Assembly: GCA_012961365.1 (NCBI GenBank)
Contig: DTZN01000111.1
Location: 1-7,662, forward strand
Origin: Hydrogenothermaceae bacterium
GTDB lineage: Bacteria > Aquificota > Aquificia > Aquificales > Hydrogenothermaceae
Direction of reading: 5' to 3'
DNA: 7,662 nt
Part shown: piece by piece, positions 1 to 6,250 of the stretch
Numbering within the stretch: the stretch's first letter is position 1
How the letters are laid out: each line of letters begins with the position of its first letter
Notes under the pieces: model-generated
What the model saw: the letters and a program-made list of their open reading frames with translations, nothing else
Database searches by the model: none
Told to the model about the DNA's origin: nothing
Position numbers and translations under genes: made by a program

Positions 1-1566
1 AAAACACCAAACAATTTAAGAGAAAAAATAAATACATTACTTACATTTTCAAAACTTCGTAAAATTTTTCCTAAAAGAACTAAAAAAAGGGGAATTTGCC
101 AACAAGTTATATATAAAGGAAACCAAGTTAACTTAGACAATTTACCAATTTTAAAAACATGGCCCAAAGATGCAGGAAAATTTATAACAACAGGACAGGT
201 TTACACAAAAAGTCTAGATGGTAAAAAATACAATTTAGGGCTTTATAGGATACAAAAATTATCAAAAAATAAACTGATAATGCACTGGCAAATACACAAA
301 GATGGAGCTCACTTTTTCCATGAGTATAAAAAAGCAAACAAAAAAATGCCTGTTTCTATTGCAATAGGAGGGGACCCGCTATATTACTGGTGTGGGCAGG
401 CACCACTTCCAAATGGAATATTTGAACTTCTTTTATATGGCTTTATAAGGAAACAAAATCCAATTTTAGTTAAATCTATAACAAATGATGTTTATATACC
501 TTATGATGTAGATATAGTTATAGAAGGGTATGTTGCCCCAAATGAATTTGCAATAGAAGGACCTTTTGGAGACCATACAGGATACTACACACCACCAGAA
601 AAGTTTCCAGTTTTAACAGTTTCTGCAATAACTATGAAAAATAATCCATATTTTACTGCTACTGTAGTTGGCAAACCACCTTTAGAAGACAAATATATGG
701 GATGGGCAACTGAAAGAATTTTTTTACCACTACTAAAAACAACTACACCAGACTTAATTGATTACCACATGCCTGAAAATGGTTGTTTTCATAATTTGCT
801 TGTGGCAAAAATACTACCAAGATACAAAGGACACTCAAAACAAATTATGCATGCCCTTTGGGGTGTTGGACAAATGAGCTTTTTAAAACATGCTATATTT
901 GTAGATGAAAATGCACCAGATTTAAAAGATTATAAAAATCTTACAAAATATATATTAAATAGATTAACAGAAAAATCATTTTTAATAACAGAAGGAATTG
1001 TAGACCAGTTAGACCATGCAAGTTATGAGCCGTTAGTTGGAGGTAAACTTGGAATAGATGCAACAGGAAATTCTGTAGAAACAACAATAAAAGTTTTATC
1101 AGATAAGCAGTTGCTAGAAAAAGTAAAAAAACTAGATAACAATATTTTGCAGTTAAAACAATACTTTACAGATACAGCAAACCCTATAACAATAATAAAA
1201 GTTAAAAAAATAAAGCCTGTAAAACAAATTTTCAACAAACTAAAACAGTTAAAACAATTTTTAAAAATAGTAATTTTCGTTGATGATTATATGAATGATT
1301 TAAATAATCCATATATGCTAATTTGGAGAATTACAAACAATGTAGATGCCTTATATGATGTATGGATTGAAGAAATCTGGGGAATTGATGCAACTTCAAA
1401 ATCAAATATAGATGGATATAATAGAAAATGGCCTGAAGATACTCATTGTGATAAAGGTATAATTAATGATTTGATAAAGAAAGGAATAATTAATGTTGAT
1501 AAAAAATTTTTAAGAAAATACCAGATTATAGAGGAAACAGATGACAAAGCTAATCCAAAATATTAA
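1..1566 (+). CDS. UbiD-family decarboxylase, long menaquinone-type (5' end cut by window)
   Basis: The reading frame is open from base 1 to the TAA at 1564-1566. It gives 521 visible residues, so the true start lies outside the window. UbiD enzymes are prenylated-FMN-dependent (de)carboxylases of aromatic or acrylic acids. The visible landmarks are NLGLYR, whose Arg codon is at 247 and is the likely catalytic Arg; MHWQIHKDGAHFF at about 280; and EGPFGDHTGYY, with Glu at 556 and Asp at 571 matching the catalytic acid pair. LDHASYEP and GGKLGIDAT follow. The C-terminal extension (IFVDDYMND, NPYMLIWRI, WPEDTHCD) is absent from short E. coli-type UbiD. It resembles the roughly 600-residue enzymes of Campylobacterota and relatives that carry futalosine-pathway menaquinone genes. 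A role in decarboxylating the naphthoate intermediate is therefore inferred, since no other mqn gene is in view. The 3' end overlaps panC by 26 nt, which suggests co-transcription. The family is secure; the substrate is not. Confidence 0.9.
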   Translation, partial: KTPNNLREKINTLLTFSKLRKIFPKRTKKRGICQQVIYKGNQVNLDNLPILKTWPKDAGKFITTGQVYTKSLDGKKYNLGLYRIQKLSKNKLIMHWQIHKDGAHFFHEYKKANKKMPVSIAIGGDPLYYWCGQAPLPNGIFELLLYGFIRKQNPILVKSITNDVYIPYDVDIVIEGYVAPNEFAIEGPFGDHTGYYTPPEKFPVLTVSAITMKNNPYFTATVVGKPPLEDKYMGWATERIFLPLLKTTTPDLIDYHMPENGCFHNLLVAKILPRYKGHSKQIMHALWGVGQMSFLKHAIFVDENAPDLKDYKNLTKYILNRLTEKSFLITEGIVDQLDHASYEPLVGGKLGIDATGNSVETTIKVLSDKQLLEKVKKLDNNILQLKQYFTDTANPITIIKVKKIKPVKQIFNKLKQLKQFLKIVIFVDDYMNDLNNPYMLIWRITNNVDALYDVWIEEIWGIDATSKSNIDGYNRKWPEDTHCDKGIINDLIKKGIINVDKKFLRKYQIIEETDDKANPKY

Positions 1567-2386
1567 CGAAATGAAAGAAACTATAAAAATGTTAAAACAA
1601 CAAAATAAAAAAATTGGTTTTGTTCCAACAATGGGCTATTTACATAAAGGACACTTATCTTTAGTAGAATGCAGTAAGAAAAAAAATGATATTACAATAG
1701 TTAGTATATTTGTTAACCCAACACAATTTGGAGAAAATGAAGATTTTGATAAATACCCTAGAGATTTAAAAAGAGATTTAAAATTTTGTGAAGAAGCAAG
1801 AGTAGATTATGTTTTTACACCACAGATATCAGAAATGTATCCAAAAGGCTATTCAACTTATGTAATTATGGAAACTTTAATAGATAAACTTTGCGGAAAG
1901 TATAGACCAGGACACTTTAAAGGGGTTTTAACAGTAGTTAATAAACTCTTTAATATAATCCAGCCTGATAATGCATATTTTGGAGAAAAAGATTACCAGC
2001 AATTAATAATTATCAAAAAAATGGTTAAAGACTTAAATATGAATATTAATGTAGTAGGTTGCCCAATTATTAGAGAAGATGATGGACTTGCAATGTCTTC
2101 AAGAAATAAATATTTATCAGAAGAAGAAAGAAAATCAGCATTATCTTTAAGTAAAGCATTATTTTTAGCAAAAGAGCTTTTTGAAAAAGGAGAAACAAAC
2201 CCTCAAAAAATAAAAGAAGAAATGAGAAAGCTAATTTTATCTCATCCTTTAGTTAAAGAAATCCAATACATAGAAATAGTTGACTCTAAAACTCTAGAAG
2301 AAAAGCAAATGGTAGAAAAAGGCGATAGAGTTTTACTTGCAGTTTTTGTTGGAGATACTAGATTGATAGATAACATAGAGCTTTAG
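1541..2386 (+). CDS. panC: Pantothenate synthetase (pantoate--beta-alanine ligase)
   Basis: This cytoplasmic enzyme condenses pantoate with beta-alanine using ATP through a pantoyl-adenylate, the last step of vitamin B5 synthesis before coenzyme A. The 281 residues are the usual family length. The Rossmann-fold ATP site shows PTMGYLHKGH (residues 29-38, the HIGH-like motif). It is followed by FVNPTQFG (57-64), GKYRPGHF (119-126), FGEKDYQQ (147-154) and REDDGLAMSSRN (178-189, the KMSKS-like loop). All are hallmark PanC blocks, and no key residue looks lost. The ATG at 1541 lies inside the upstream UbiD-type gene, preceded by a GAGG sequence about six bases upstream. The N-terminus aligns well with the family, so the 26-nt overlap looks genuine and suggests translational coupling. 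No panB or panD is visible. The gene ends just before a structured patch and a convergent gene. Confidence 0.97.
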   Translation: MTKLIQNINEMKETIKMLKQQNKKIGFVPTMGYLHKGHLSLVECSKKKNDITIVSIFVNPTQFGENEDFDKYPRDLKRDLKFCEEARVDYVFTPQISEMYPKGYSTYVIMETLIDKLCGKYRPGHFKGVLTVVNKLFNIIQPDNAYFGEKDYQQLIIIKKMVKDLNMNINVVGCPIIREDDGLAMSSRNKYLSEEERKSALSLSKALFLAKELFEKGETNPQKIKEEMRKLILSHPLVKEIQYIEIVDSKTLEEKQMVEKGDRVLLAVFVGDTRLIDNIEL

Positions 2387-2389
2387 GTA

Positions 2390-2440
2390 AGTGAACCAAC
2401 CTTGAGAAAAGCCCTTGCCTTTCCTCAAGGATAGTTCACT
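2390..2440. terminator. Long interrupted hairpin between convergent genes, possible bidirectional terminator
   Basis: The left arms AGTGAAC (2390-2396) and CCTTGAG (2400-2406) pair perfectly with CTCAAGG (2424-2430) and GTTCACT (2434-2440). That gives two 7-bp stems separated by a 3x3 internal loop and closed by a 17-nt loop. It sits 3 bp after the panC stop and 12 bp beyond the stop of the opposing gene, the place for a shared terminator. No U-tract follows on either strand, so intrinsic termination is uncertain. A transcript-end protection or a processed structure is equally possible. The patch is more GC-rich than its surroundings. Alternative pairings exist: CCTTG at 2413-2417 can also reach the same CAAGG arm, and AGTTC (2433-2437) can pair with GAACT (2442-2446). 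Confidence 0.5.
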
Positions 2441-2452
2441 GGAACTTGGAAA

Positions 2453-2737
2453 CTACTTTCGTTTTAAGTCCTCTTCAATAAGTTTTCTACTTTTTTCTTC
2501 TATAACAGGTTGTTTTTTCCAAACGTATCTTAAAGTTAACACATATCCAATAAAACATATGACATGGAATATTACTATAGGAGGAGATAAAAGCCCTTCA
2601 TCTAAAATTAAACTTAGAATTTCAGATACTATAGCACCAAAAAATATAAATAAAAAAGTTATTCCATAAAATAATGTAACTTTTCGGTTTAAAGCGTATT
2701 CTTCTTGCTGTTTTGCAATCATTTCTTCTTTTGTCAT
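2453..2737 (-). CDS. Small two-helix membrane protein, unrecognised, coupled to corA
   Basis: I do not recognise this 94-residue protein. It has a charged N-terminus (residues 1-19, MTKEEMIAKQ...), a hydrophobic helix at about 20-45, a second at about 52-70, and a highly charged tail (EEKSRKLIEEDLKRK). This suggests a small inner-membrane hairpin with both ends cytoplasmic. The ATG at 2737 is chosen because it overlaps the corA stop as TGATG and has the SD-like AGGGGTGG five bases upstream (2750-2743). GTG codons at 2746 and 2740 are possible but less well placed. The one-base overlap implies translational coupling with CorA, so a function tied to cation transport is a guess from context only. 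The opposite-strand frame here has no such support. The TAG stop is at 2455-2453, facing the hairpin shared with panC. Confidence 0.75.
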   Translation of the reverse strand: MTKEEMIAKQQEEYALNRKVTLFYGITFLFIFFGAIVSEILSLILDEGLLSPPIVIFHVICFIGYVLTLRYVWKKQPVIEEKSRKLIEEDLKRK

Positions 2738-3684
2738 CACAACCACCCCTTTTTCTTAAATATATAAAGTGGAGTTATAGCAGACAATACCATTAAAATT
2801 AAAGCAAGTGGATATCCATATTTCCAACTAAGTTCTGGCATATATTGGAAATTCATTCCATAAATTGCAGCAATTAAAGTTGGAGGTAAAAATATAACAG
2901 ACATAAGGGTAAAAATTTTCATTACTTTGTTCTGTTCTATGTTAAGTAATCCCAAAAATGTATTTTGTAGATAATCAAGTCTATCAAAATTAAAATTTGC
3001 ATAATCTATTAGAGAGTTAACGTCTTTTATCATTATTCTAAATTCTTCTCTTAAAGGTTTTGGAACTTTATAACTTTTTAAAAGTGCAGAAAGCAATCTT
3101 TGTTTATCCATAAGGTTTTCTCTAATAGTCATATTGTAATCTTCATAGTAAGAAATAGACTCTAAAATCTGCTGAGTTATATCAATTCCTGTAAAAACTA
3201 ATCTACTTAATTTTGTTATTTCTTTCGTTATAAACTCTAGAGTATCTGCATCACTATCTATTCTTATATCCAAAATACTGGCAAGTATATAGTATCCATC
3301 TTCAAAATGTCTTGGATTGGACATTATACGCTTTACAACTTCTGAAAAGGTTCTCAATTCTCTATATCTAATCGTAATTAATGTGTTTAAAGTTAGTATA
3401 AAAGTAACTGTTTCGTTCTTAGCACCTTCAGCTTCGTGAACTAAAAAATAAGCGTTTATAGTAATTGTTTCTTCATCTTCCCAGTATCTTGAGGATATCT
3501 CGATTTCTTCCATTTCTTGTTTTGAGGGAAAGTGAATGTTAAATGTATTTTCTGTCCATTGTTTTTCATCTTCTGTAGGAGACATAAGGTCAATCCATAA
3601 TATATTATTTAAATTTATATTCTGCGGAATTTCTGTGAGTATTCTTATATTAAAGCTTTCATCTTTTATAAATATTCTAATCAT
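2737..3684 (-). CDS. corA: CorA-family magnesium/cobalt transport protein
   Basis: CorA is a homopentameric inner-membrane channel that lets Mg2+, and in some members Co2+ or Ni2+, into the cytoplasm. The 315 residues match the family. A large soluble N-terminal domain (1 to about 250) contains the long charged helices typical of the funnel. The first membrane helix (about 255-275, MKIFTLMSVIFLPPTLIAAI) ends in the signature YGMN (275-278), followed by the outer-loop MPEL (282-285). The second helix is at about 290-309, and the basic C-terminus KKKGWL is also characteristic. The start ATG has no good Shine-Dalgarno sequence. A TATAAT lies nine bases upstream, so the mRNA may have almost no leader. 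The stop overlaps the start of the 94-residue membrane gene. A gap of about 170 bp separates corA from the upstream minus-strand gene, so it probably has its own promoter. Confidence 0.96.
   Translation of the reverse strand: MIRIFIKDESFNIRILTEIPQNINLNNILWIDLMSPTEDEKQWTENTFNIHFPSKQEMEEIEISSRYWEDEETITINAYFLVHEAEGAKNETVTFILTLNTLITIRYRELRTFSEVVKRIMSNPRHFEDGYYILASILDIRIDSDADTLEFITKEITKLSRLVFTGIDITQQILESISYYEDYNMTIRENLMDKQRLLSALLKSYKVPKPLREEFRIMIKDVNSLIDYANFNFDRLDYLQNTFLGLLNIEQNKVMKIFTLMSVIFLPPTLIAAIYGMNFQYMPELSWKYGYPLALILMVLSAITPLYIFKKKGWL
2743..2750 (-). promoter_or_regulatory. Ribosome-binding site deciding the start of the 94-residue gene
   Basis: On the minus strand the bases read AGGGGTGG, close to the anti-SD complement, and stand five bases before the ATG at 2737. 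The site lies inside the last codons of corA. It favours the ATG start over the upstream in-frame GTG codons, which would overlap or lie too close to the site. Confidence 0.55.
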
Positions 3685-3693
3685 CTTAATATC

Positions 3694-3699
3694 ATTATA
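3694..3699 (-). promoter_or_regulatory. Candidate -10 box of corA
   Basis: On the minus strand these bases read TATAAT, a perfect sigma-70-type -10 hexamer, ending nine bases before the corA ATG. Initiation about seven bases downstream would fall near 3687 and give a leader of roughly three bases. No convincing -35 box is seen at the matching distance (around 3717-3722). The surrounding DNA is very AT-rich, so chance occurrence is a real possibility. Confidence 0.35.
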
Positions 3700-3763
3700 T
3701 TACATTATTAAGTTTTAAGGGTTTTTGAAGAAAAAATTTTCAGAATGTAAAAAATTTGATTTA

Positions 3764-3786
3764 TACATATGAAAAATTTATATGTA
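3764..3786. repeat. AT-rich inverted repeat in the corA upstream gap
   Basis: TACATAT (3764-3770) and ATATGTA (3780-3786) form a 7-bp stem with a 9-base loop in the 170-bp gap between the 79-residue gene and corA. Read on the minus strand it follows the upstream gene and is succeeded by T-rich sequence. It could therefore be a weak terminator, or an operator for corA. The pairing is almost all A-T. The rest of the gap (3685-3854) is A/T-rich with no other signal I can defend. Confidence 0.25.
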
Positions 3787-3854
3787 AAAAAAATATAAAT
3801 ATACATTATATTTACTTTTACACCATAGATATAGATATGTATAGAATGCAAAAA

Positions 3855-4094
3855 TCAACTATTTTTTTCAAAAAACCATTTTGCAGTGAAAAATCCTACT
3901 AAAAATAGAACAACTCCCCATATTTTGAAAATTACTATAGAAATAGCTAACAATAAAAAGACAGGAAGTAATCTTATATAAAGAACTACCTTTTTTTTAG
4001 TTTCTTGCATCTGTTCAAATATTCCTTTTTTTAAATTTTTAAAAAATAAATATCCACCTATAAATCCAAGTATTATTACAATAAGTTTTAACAT
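3855..4094 (-). CDS. Small membrane protein, AtpR/AtpI-like features
   Basis: This 79-residue, very hydrophobic protein has a first helix at about 1-18 ending GGYLFF, a polar charged segment (KNLKKGIFEQMQETKKK, about 19-35), then two closely spaced hydrophobic stretches (about 39-56 and 58-74). The order resembles AtpR of the N-type ATPase cluster and, more loosely, AtpI. Those proteins have a Gly-rich first helix with an aromatic end, an Arg at the start of the second helix (IRLLP), a Gly near the turn (IWG) and a GFFTAKW-like ending. No atp gene is in the window, so this is a resemblance and not an assignment. It lies 97 bp after the lnt stop on the same strand. The ATG at 4094 is preferred to the one at 4100 because AGGAG lies six bases before the former and directly abuts the latter. 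The stop is TGA. Confidence 0.75.
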   Translation of the reverse strand: MLKLIVIILGFIGGYLFFKNLKKGIFEQMQETKKKVVLYIRLLPVFLLLAISIVIFKIWGVVLFLVGFFTAKWFFEKNS

Positions 4095-4100
4095 AAGCAT

Positions 4101-4105
4101 CTCCT
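4101..4105 (-). promoter_or_regulatory. Ribosome-binding site deciding the start of the 79-residue gene
   Basis: AGGAG on the minus strand lies directly against the ATG at 4100 and six bases before the in-frame ATG at 4094. Only the second spacing is normal for initiation, so the shorter product is the better call. Confidence 0.6.
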
Positions 4106-4191
4106 GTTGATTTTTACATATATGTTTTTTATAGCTCCAATACCTAAGCTAACAGATTGTCTTATATTTATGTTCTCAATTAAAGTTAGTT

Positions 4192-5700
4192 TTATTTGGT
4201 ATTATTTCTTTTAAGCCATAAAACTAATGCTATAAAACCTAAAATAAATATTCCCAAAATCCAGTTTTTATATAAAACCCAAAAAGTTTTTTCTTTAGAA
4301 GTAAAGATTTCTTCTACTAAAATTTGCCTTTCAAAAAGCTCTGAAACTTTTTCAAACCTACCACTTGGAGCAATTATGGCTGAAAATCCTGTGTTTGTAG
4401 CCCTTACTAAGTATTTTCCAGTTTCAACTGCTCTTACTCTTGCCATTTCTAAATGCTGAAATGGAGCAGATGTTCTTCCAAACCAAGCATCATTTGATAC
4501 ATTAACAATTAGATTAGCATCTTTGGCAAAATTTGCCACAAAATTTGGGAAAATAGCCTCAAAACATATTAAAGTAGTAATAGATAAACCTTTATATTTA
4601 AGAAGATTTGTCTCCTGTCCTGGGAAAAAATCATATCCTTGTAAATAAGGGAAAATTTTACTAAAAATTACGAATGGGAAAGGGGTATATTCTCCAAAAG
4701 GAACAAGCTTTACTTTGCGATAAATACCAAGTATATTTTTATCTTTATCTAATAATATAACTGTATTAAATACCTTAGGATACTTACTATTAAAATCTAC
4801 ACTATCAAATCCAATTAACATTGGAATTTTTATATTTTTTGTTTTTTGTAAGAAATAATCTTTCATAATAGTATCTCTAAAAAAATCAAAGGGGAGAGCC
4901 GATTCAGGTAAAATTATTAAATCTGGTTTTTCTTTTGAAGCTTCTTTTATTAGATTTATATAAATATTACTTACTTGTTCCCAATATTCACTGTTTGATT
5001 GTATTTGCTTTATACTTTCATTAATGTTTCCTTGTAAAATTGCAATTTTATACTTTTTCTCAAAACTAGAAATATCTTTTTCTGGAAAAAGTATTATAGC
5101 TAAAAAAAGTAAAAACCCTGTAGAAAGTAAAGCTACACTTTTTTTCTCATTTGCGACAAAAAATATAGCACTTACTAATAAAACTAGAAAACTCAAACCA
5201 TAAATACTAAGGATAGAGCTTAAATTTATAATGCTTCCTATGTAAGATAACATATAACCATTTAAATTCCATGGAAACCCACTAAAAGGAAAAAACTCTT
5301 TTGATATTTCTAAAAAAACGATAATAAAAGGAGCCAGAAAAAAGCCATTAACACCATATTTCCTTATAAAGAATTTTTGTAAAGTTGCAAAAATTACAAA
5401 GTAAATACTTAAAATAACAGAAAAAATTATTAAAACCAGCTTAGATACAAAAGAATTTACTCCTCCATAATGACTAATTGCATATGAAATCCAATAAAAA
5501 CTTATGAGATTAAAAACAAAGCCAGTAATAAAGCTATAAAATATAAGTTTTCTTAAATTTTTTTCCTCATTTATAAACTTAAAGAATAGAAAATACCCAA
5601 TAATAAAGGCAAAAGGAATATAGAAATTTGGTAAAGAAAGAGCTAGGAATATCCCTGCCAATAGTGAAAACATGAAATTTTTATGTATAATTAATCTCAT
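4192..5700 (-). CDS. lnt: Apolipoprotein N-acyltransferase
   Basis: Lnt is the inner-membrane enzyme that adds the third acyl chain to the N-terminal Cys of lipoproteins, using a phospholipid donor, in diderm bacteria. The 502 residues match the family. Residues 1 to about 205 hold the multi-helix membrane domain, including the conserved SGFPWNLNGY segment (140-149). A periplasmic nitrilase-fold domain (about 215-470) follows, then a final helix (about 478-496). The Glu-Lys-Cys catalytic set is visible as ILPES (E266), YRKVKLVPFGEY (K329 by nitrilase alignment) and LICFE (C379). VSNDAWFG (401-408) and ARVRAVETG (420-428) are further Lnt hallmarks. The ATG at 5700 gives a full first helix but has only a poor ribosome site; Met10 (5673) is an alternative. 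The gene diverges from the ferredoxin gene across 63 bp. The 79-residue membrane protein gene follows on the same strand. Confidence 0.95.
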   Translation of the reverse strand: MRLIIHKNFMFSLLAGIFLALSLPNFYIPFAFIIGYFLFFKFINEEKNLRKLIFYSFITGFVFNLISFYWISYAISHYGGVNSFVSKLVLIIFSVILSIYFVIFATLQKFFIRKYGVNGFFLAPFIIVFLEISKEFFPFSGFPWNLNGYMLSYIGSIINLSSILSIYGLSFLVLLVSAIFFVANEKKSVALLSTGFLLFLAIILFPEKDISSFEKKYKIAILQGNINESIKQIQSNSEYWEQVSNIYINLIKEASKEKPDLIILPESALPFDFFRDTIMKDYFLQKTKNIKIPMLIGFDSVDFNSKYPKVFNTVILLDKDKNILGIYRKVKLVPFGEYTPFPFVIFSKIFPYLQGYDFFPGQETNLLKYKGLSITTLICFEAIFPNFVANFAKDANLIVNVSNDAWFGRTSAPFQHLEMARVRAVETGKYLVRATNTGFSAIIAPSGRFEKVSELFERQILVEEIFTSKEKTFWVLYKNWILGIFILGFIALVLWLKRNNTK

Positions 5701-5763
5701 AGGATTTGTCCATCAACTTTTTAATTATATTTTAACAATAATGATGTTGAGTAGGAGGTAAAA
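5701..5763. promoter_or_regulatory. Divergent promoter region between lnt and the ferredoxin gene
   Basis: These 63 bp must contain the start signals for two genes running apart. On the minus strand a TATAAT lies near 5726-5731, upstream of lnt. On the plus strand the weak pair TTGTCC (5706-5711) and TATTTT (5728-5733), with 16-bp spacing, could serve the ferredoxin gene. The two would overlap, so the promoters may compete. The plus-strand AGGAGGT at 5753-5759, just before the ferredoxin ATG, is a very strong ribosome-binding site. The promoter boxes are low-confidence because of base composition. Confidence 0.4.
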
Positions 5764-6051
5764 ATGGGAAAATTAAAAGTTGTAATAGATAGAATAATAT
5801 GTGAAGGGATAGGTCCTTGTGCTGAAGAAACGGATATGATAGAGCTTGATAAAAAACATAAAGCAGTATTTTTAGAACCAGGTAAAGACAAACAGCAATT
5901 ATTTAAAGAAGTGGAAGAAAAGAAAAAGCAAGTTGTAGAAATAGAACTTCCAATAGATAAGGAAGAAGAAATTTTTAGAGCTGCTGAGGCTTGTCCTGTA
6001 GATGCTATCTTCATATATGATGCAGAAACAGGAGAACAGCTTTACCCATAA
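5764..6051 (+). CDS. Single-cluster ferredoxin, probably [3Fe-4S] type
   Basis: This is a 95-residue acidic, soluble electron carrier. It follows the monocluster bacterial ferredoxin plan. An N-terminal beta strand with a basic start (KLKVVIDRI) leads into the cluster-binding segment CEGIGPC (C13-C19), then IELD, and a distal ACPVDAI (C77-P78). Normal [4Fe-4S] members have C-x2-C-x2-C plus the distal Cys. Here the second position is Ile16, so only three ligands remain (C13, C19, C77). That is the pattern of [3Fe-4S] ferredoxins such as those paired with actinobacterial P450s. A charged insert (about 40-70, rich in Lys and Glu) makes it longer than the usual 60-80 residues. A strong AGGAGGT four bases before the ATG suggests high expression. 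The redox partner is unknown, and neighbouring genes give no hint. A 36-codon membrane ORF follows 20 bp downstream. Confidence 0.85.
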   Translation: MGKLKVVIDRIICEGIGPCAEETDMIELDKKHKAVFLEPGKDKQQLFKEVEEKKKQVVEIELPIDKEEEIFRAAEACPVDAIFIYDAETGEQLYP

Positions 6052-6071
6052 AAAAATAAGAGGTATTTATT

Positions 6072-6182
6072 ATGGTTGATAAACTTTATTCTATTTATGA
6101 AACTGGTATTAAATATGTATTGATATCTATACCTATTATTTTATTCATTGTAATGGCTTATTTATATATAAAATCTAGCTAA
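6072..6182 (+). CDS. 36-residue single-helix membrane protein
   Basis: This short frame encodes 36 residues: MVDKLYSIYETG, then a hydrophobic span at about 15-32 (YVLISIPIILFIVMAYLY), then IKSS. It starts 20 bp after the ferredoxin stop and has AAGAGGT seven bases before the ATG (6058-6064), better ribosome-site support than several larger genes here. The predicted product is one membrane helix with a short N-terminal tail. It could be a small subunit or adaptor of a respiratory complex that uses the ferredoxin, but that rests only on adjacency. I do not recognise a family. The A/T-rich codons also raise the odds of a chance ORF, but the ribosome site, spacing and clean helix argue for a real gene. 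Confidence 0.6.
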   Translation: MVDKLYSIYETGIKYVLISIPIILFIVMAYLYIKSS

Positions 6183-6216
6183 AAAGGAAATTCCAGTTCA
6201 TAGTTTATAAACATAT

Positions 6217-6245
6217 TTGAAAATTTAAGAATATAAATATAGATT
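6217..6245 (+). promoter_or_regulatory. Candidate promoter of rnpB
   Basis: TTGAAA (6217-6222) and TAGATT (6240-6245) are separated by 17 bp, the ideal spacing for a sigma-70-type promoter. Initiation seven bases after the -10 box would be at about 6252. That coincides with the 5' strand of the P1 helix of the RNase P RNA, and the agreement is the main support. Other A/T hexamers nearby, such as the one at 6245-6250, cannot be excluded. Confidence 0.5.
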
Positions 6246-6250
6246 TTATA

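Noticed and set aside
1023..1238. Minus-strand 71-codon frame inside the UbiD-type gene
   Set aside because: It is antisense to a conserved coding region. Its hydrophobic composition follows from the Lys-rich opposite strand.
2415..2669. Plus-strand 84-codon open frame starting in the hairpin loop
   Set aside because: It is antisense to the 94-residue membrane gene, which has better ribosome-site and coupling evidence. This frame shows no domain and no good start.
3829..3842. Short tandem ATAGAT-like repeats upstream of corA
   Set aside because: There are only about two imperfect units in A/T-rich DNA; they are not a meaningful repeat array or operator on this evidence.
4139..4204. Interrupted inverted repeat AATACC/GGTATT with inner CTAAC/GTTAG around the lnt stop codon
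   Set aside because: The stems are 5-6 bp with unequal internal loops in very AT-rich DNA and no U-tract, so chance is a sufficient explanation.
4196..4459. Plus-strand 87-codon frame opposite the 3' end of lnt
   Set aside because: It is antisense to the conserved nitrilase domain, with no ribosome site or recognisable motif.
5721..6014. Minus-strand 97-codon Ser-rich frame opposite the ferredoxin gene
   Set aside because: The Ser-rich product is the usual antisense image of a Lys/Glu-rich coding frame, and the ferredoxin frame has a strong ribosome site and family motifs.
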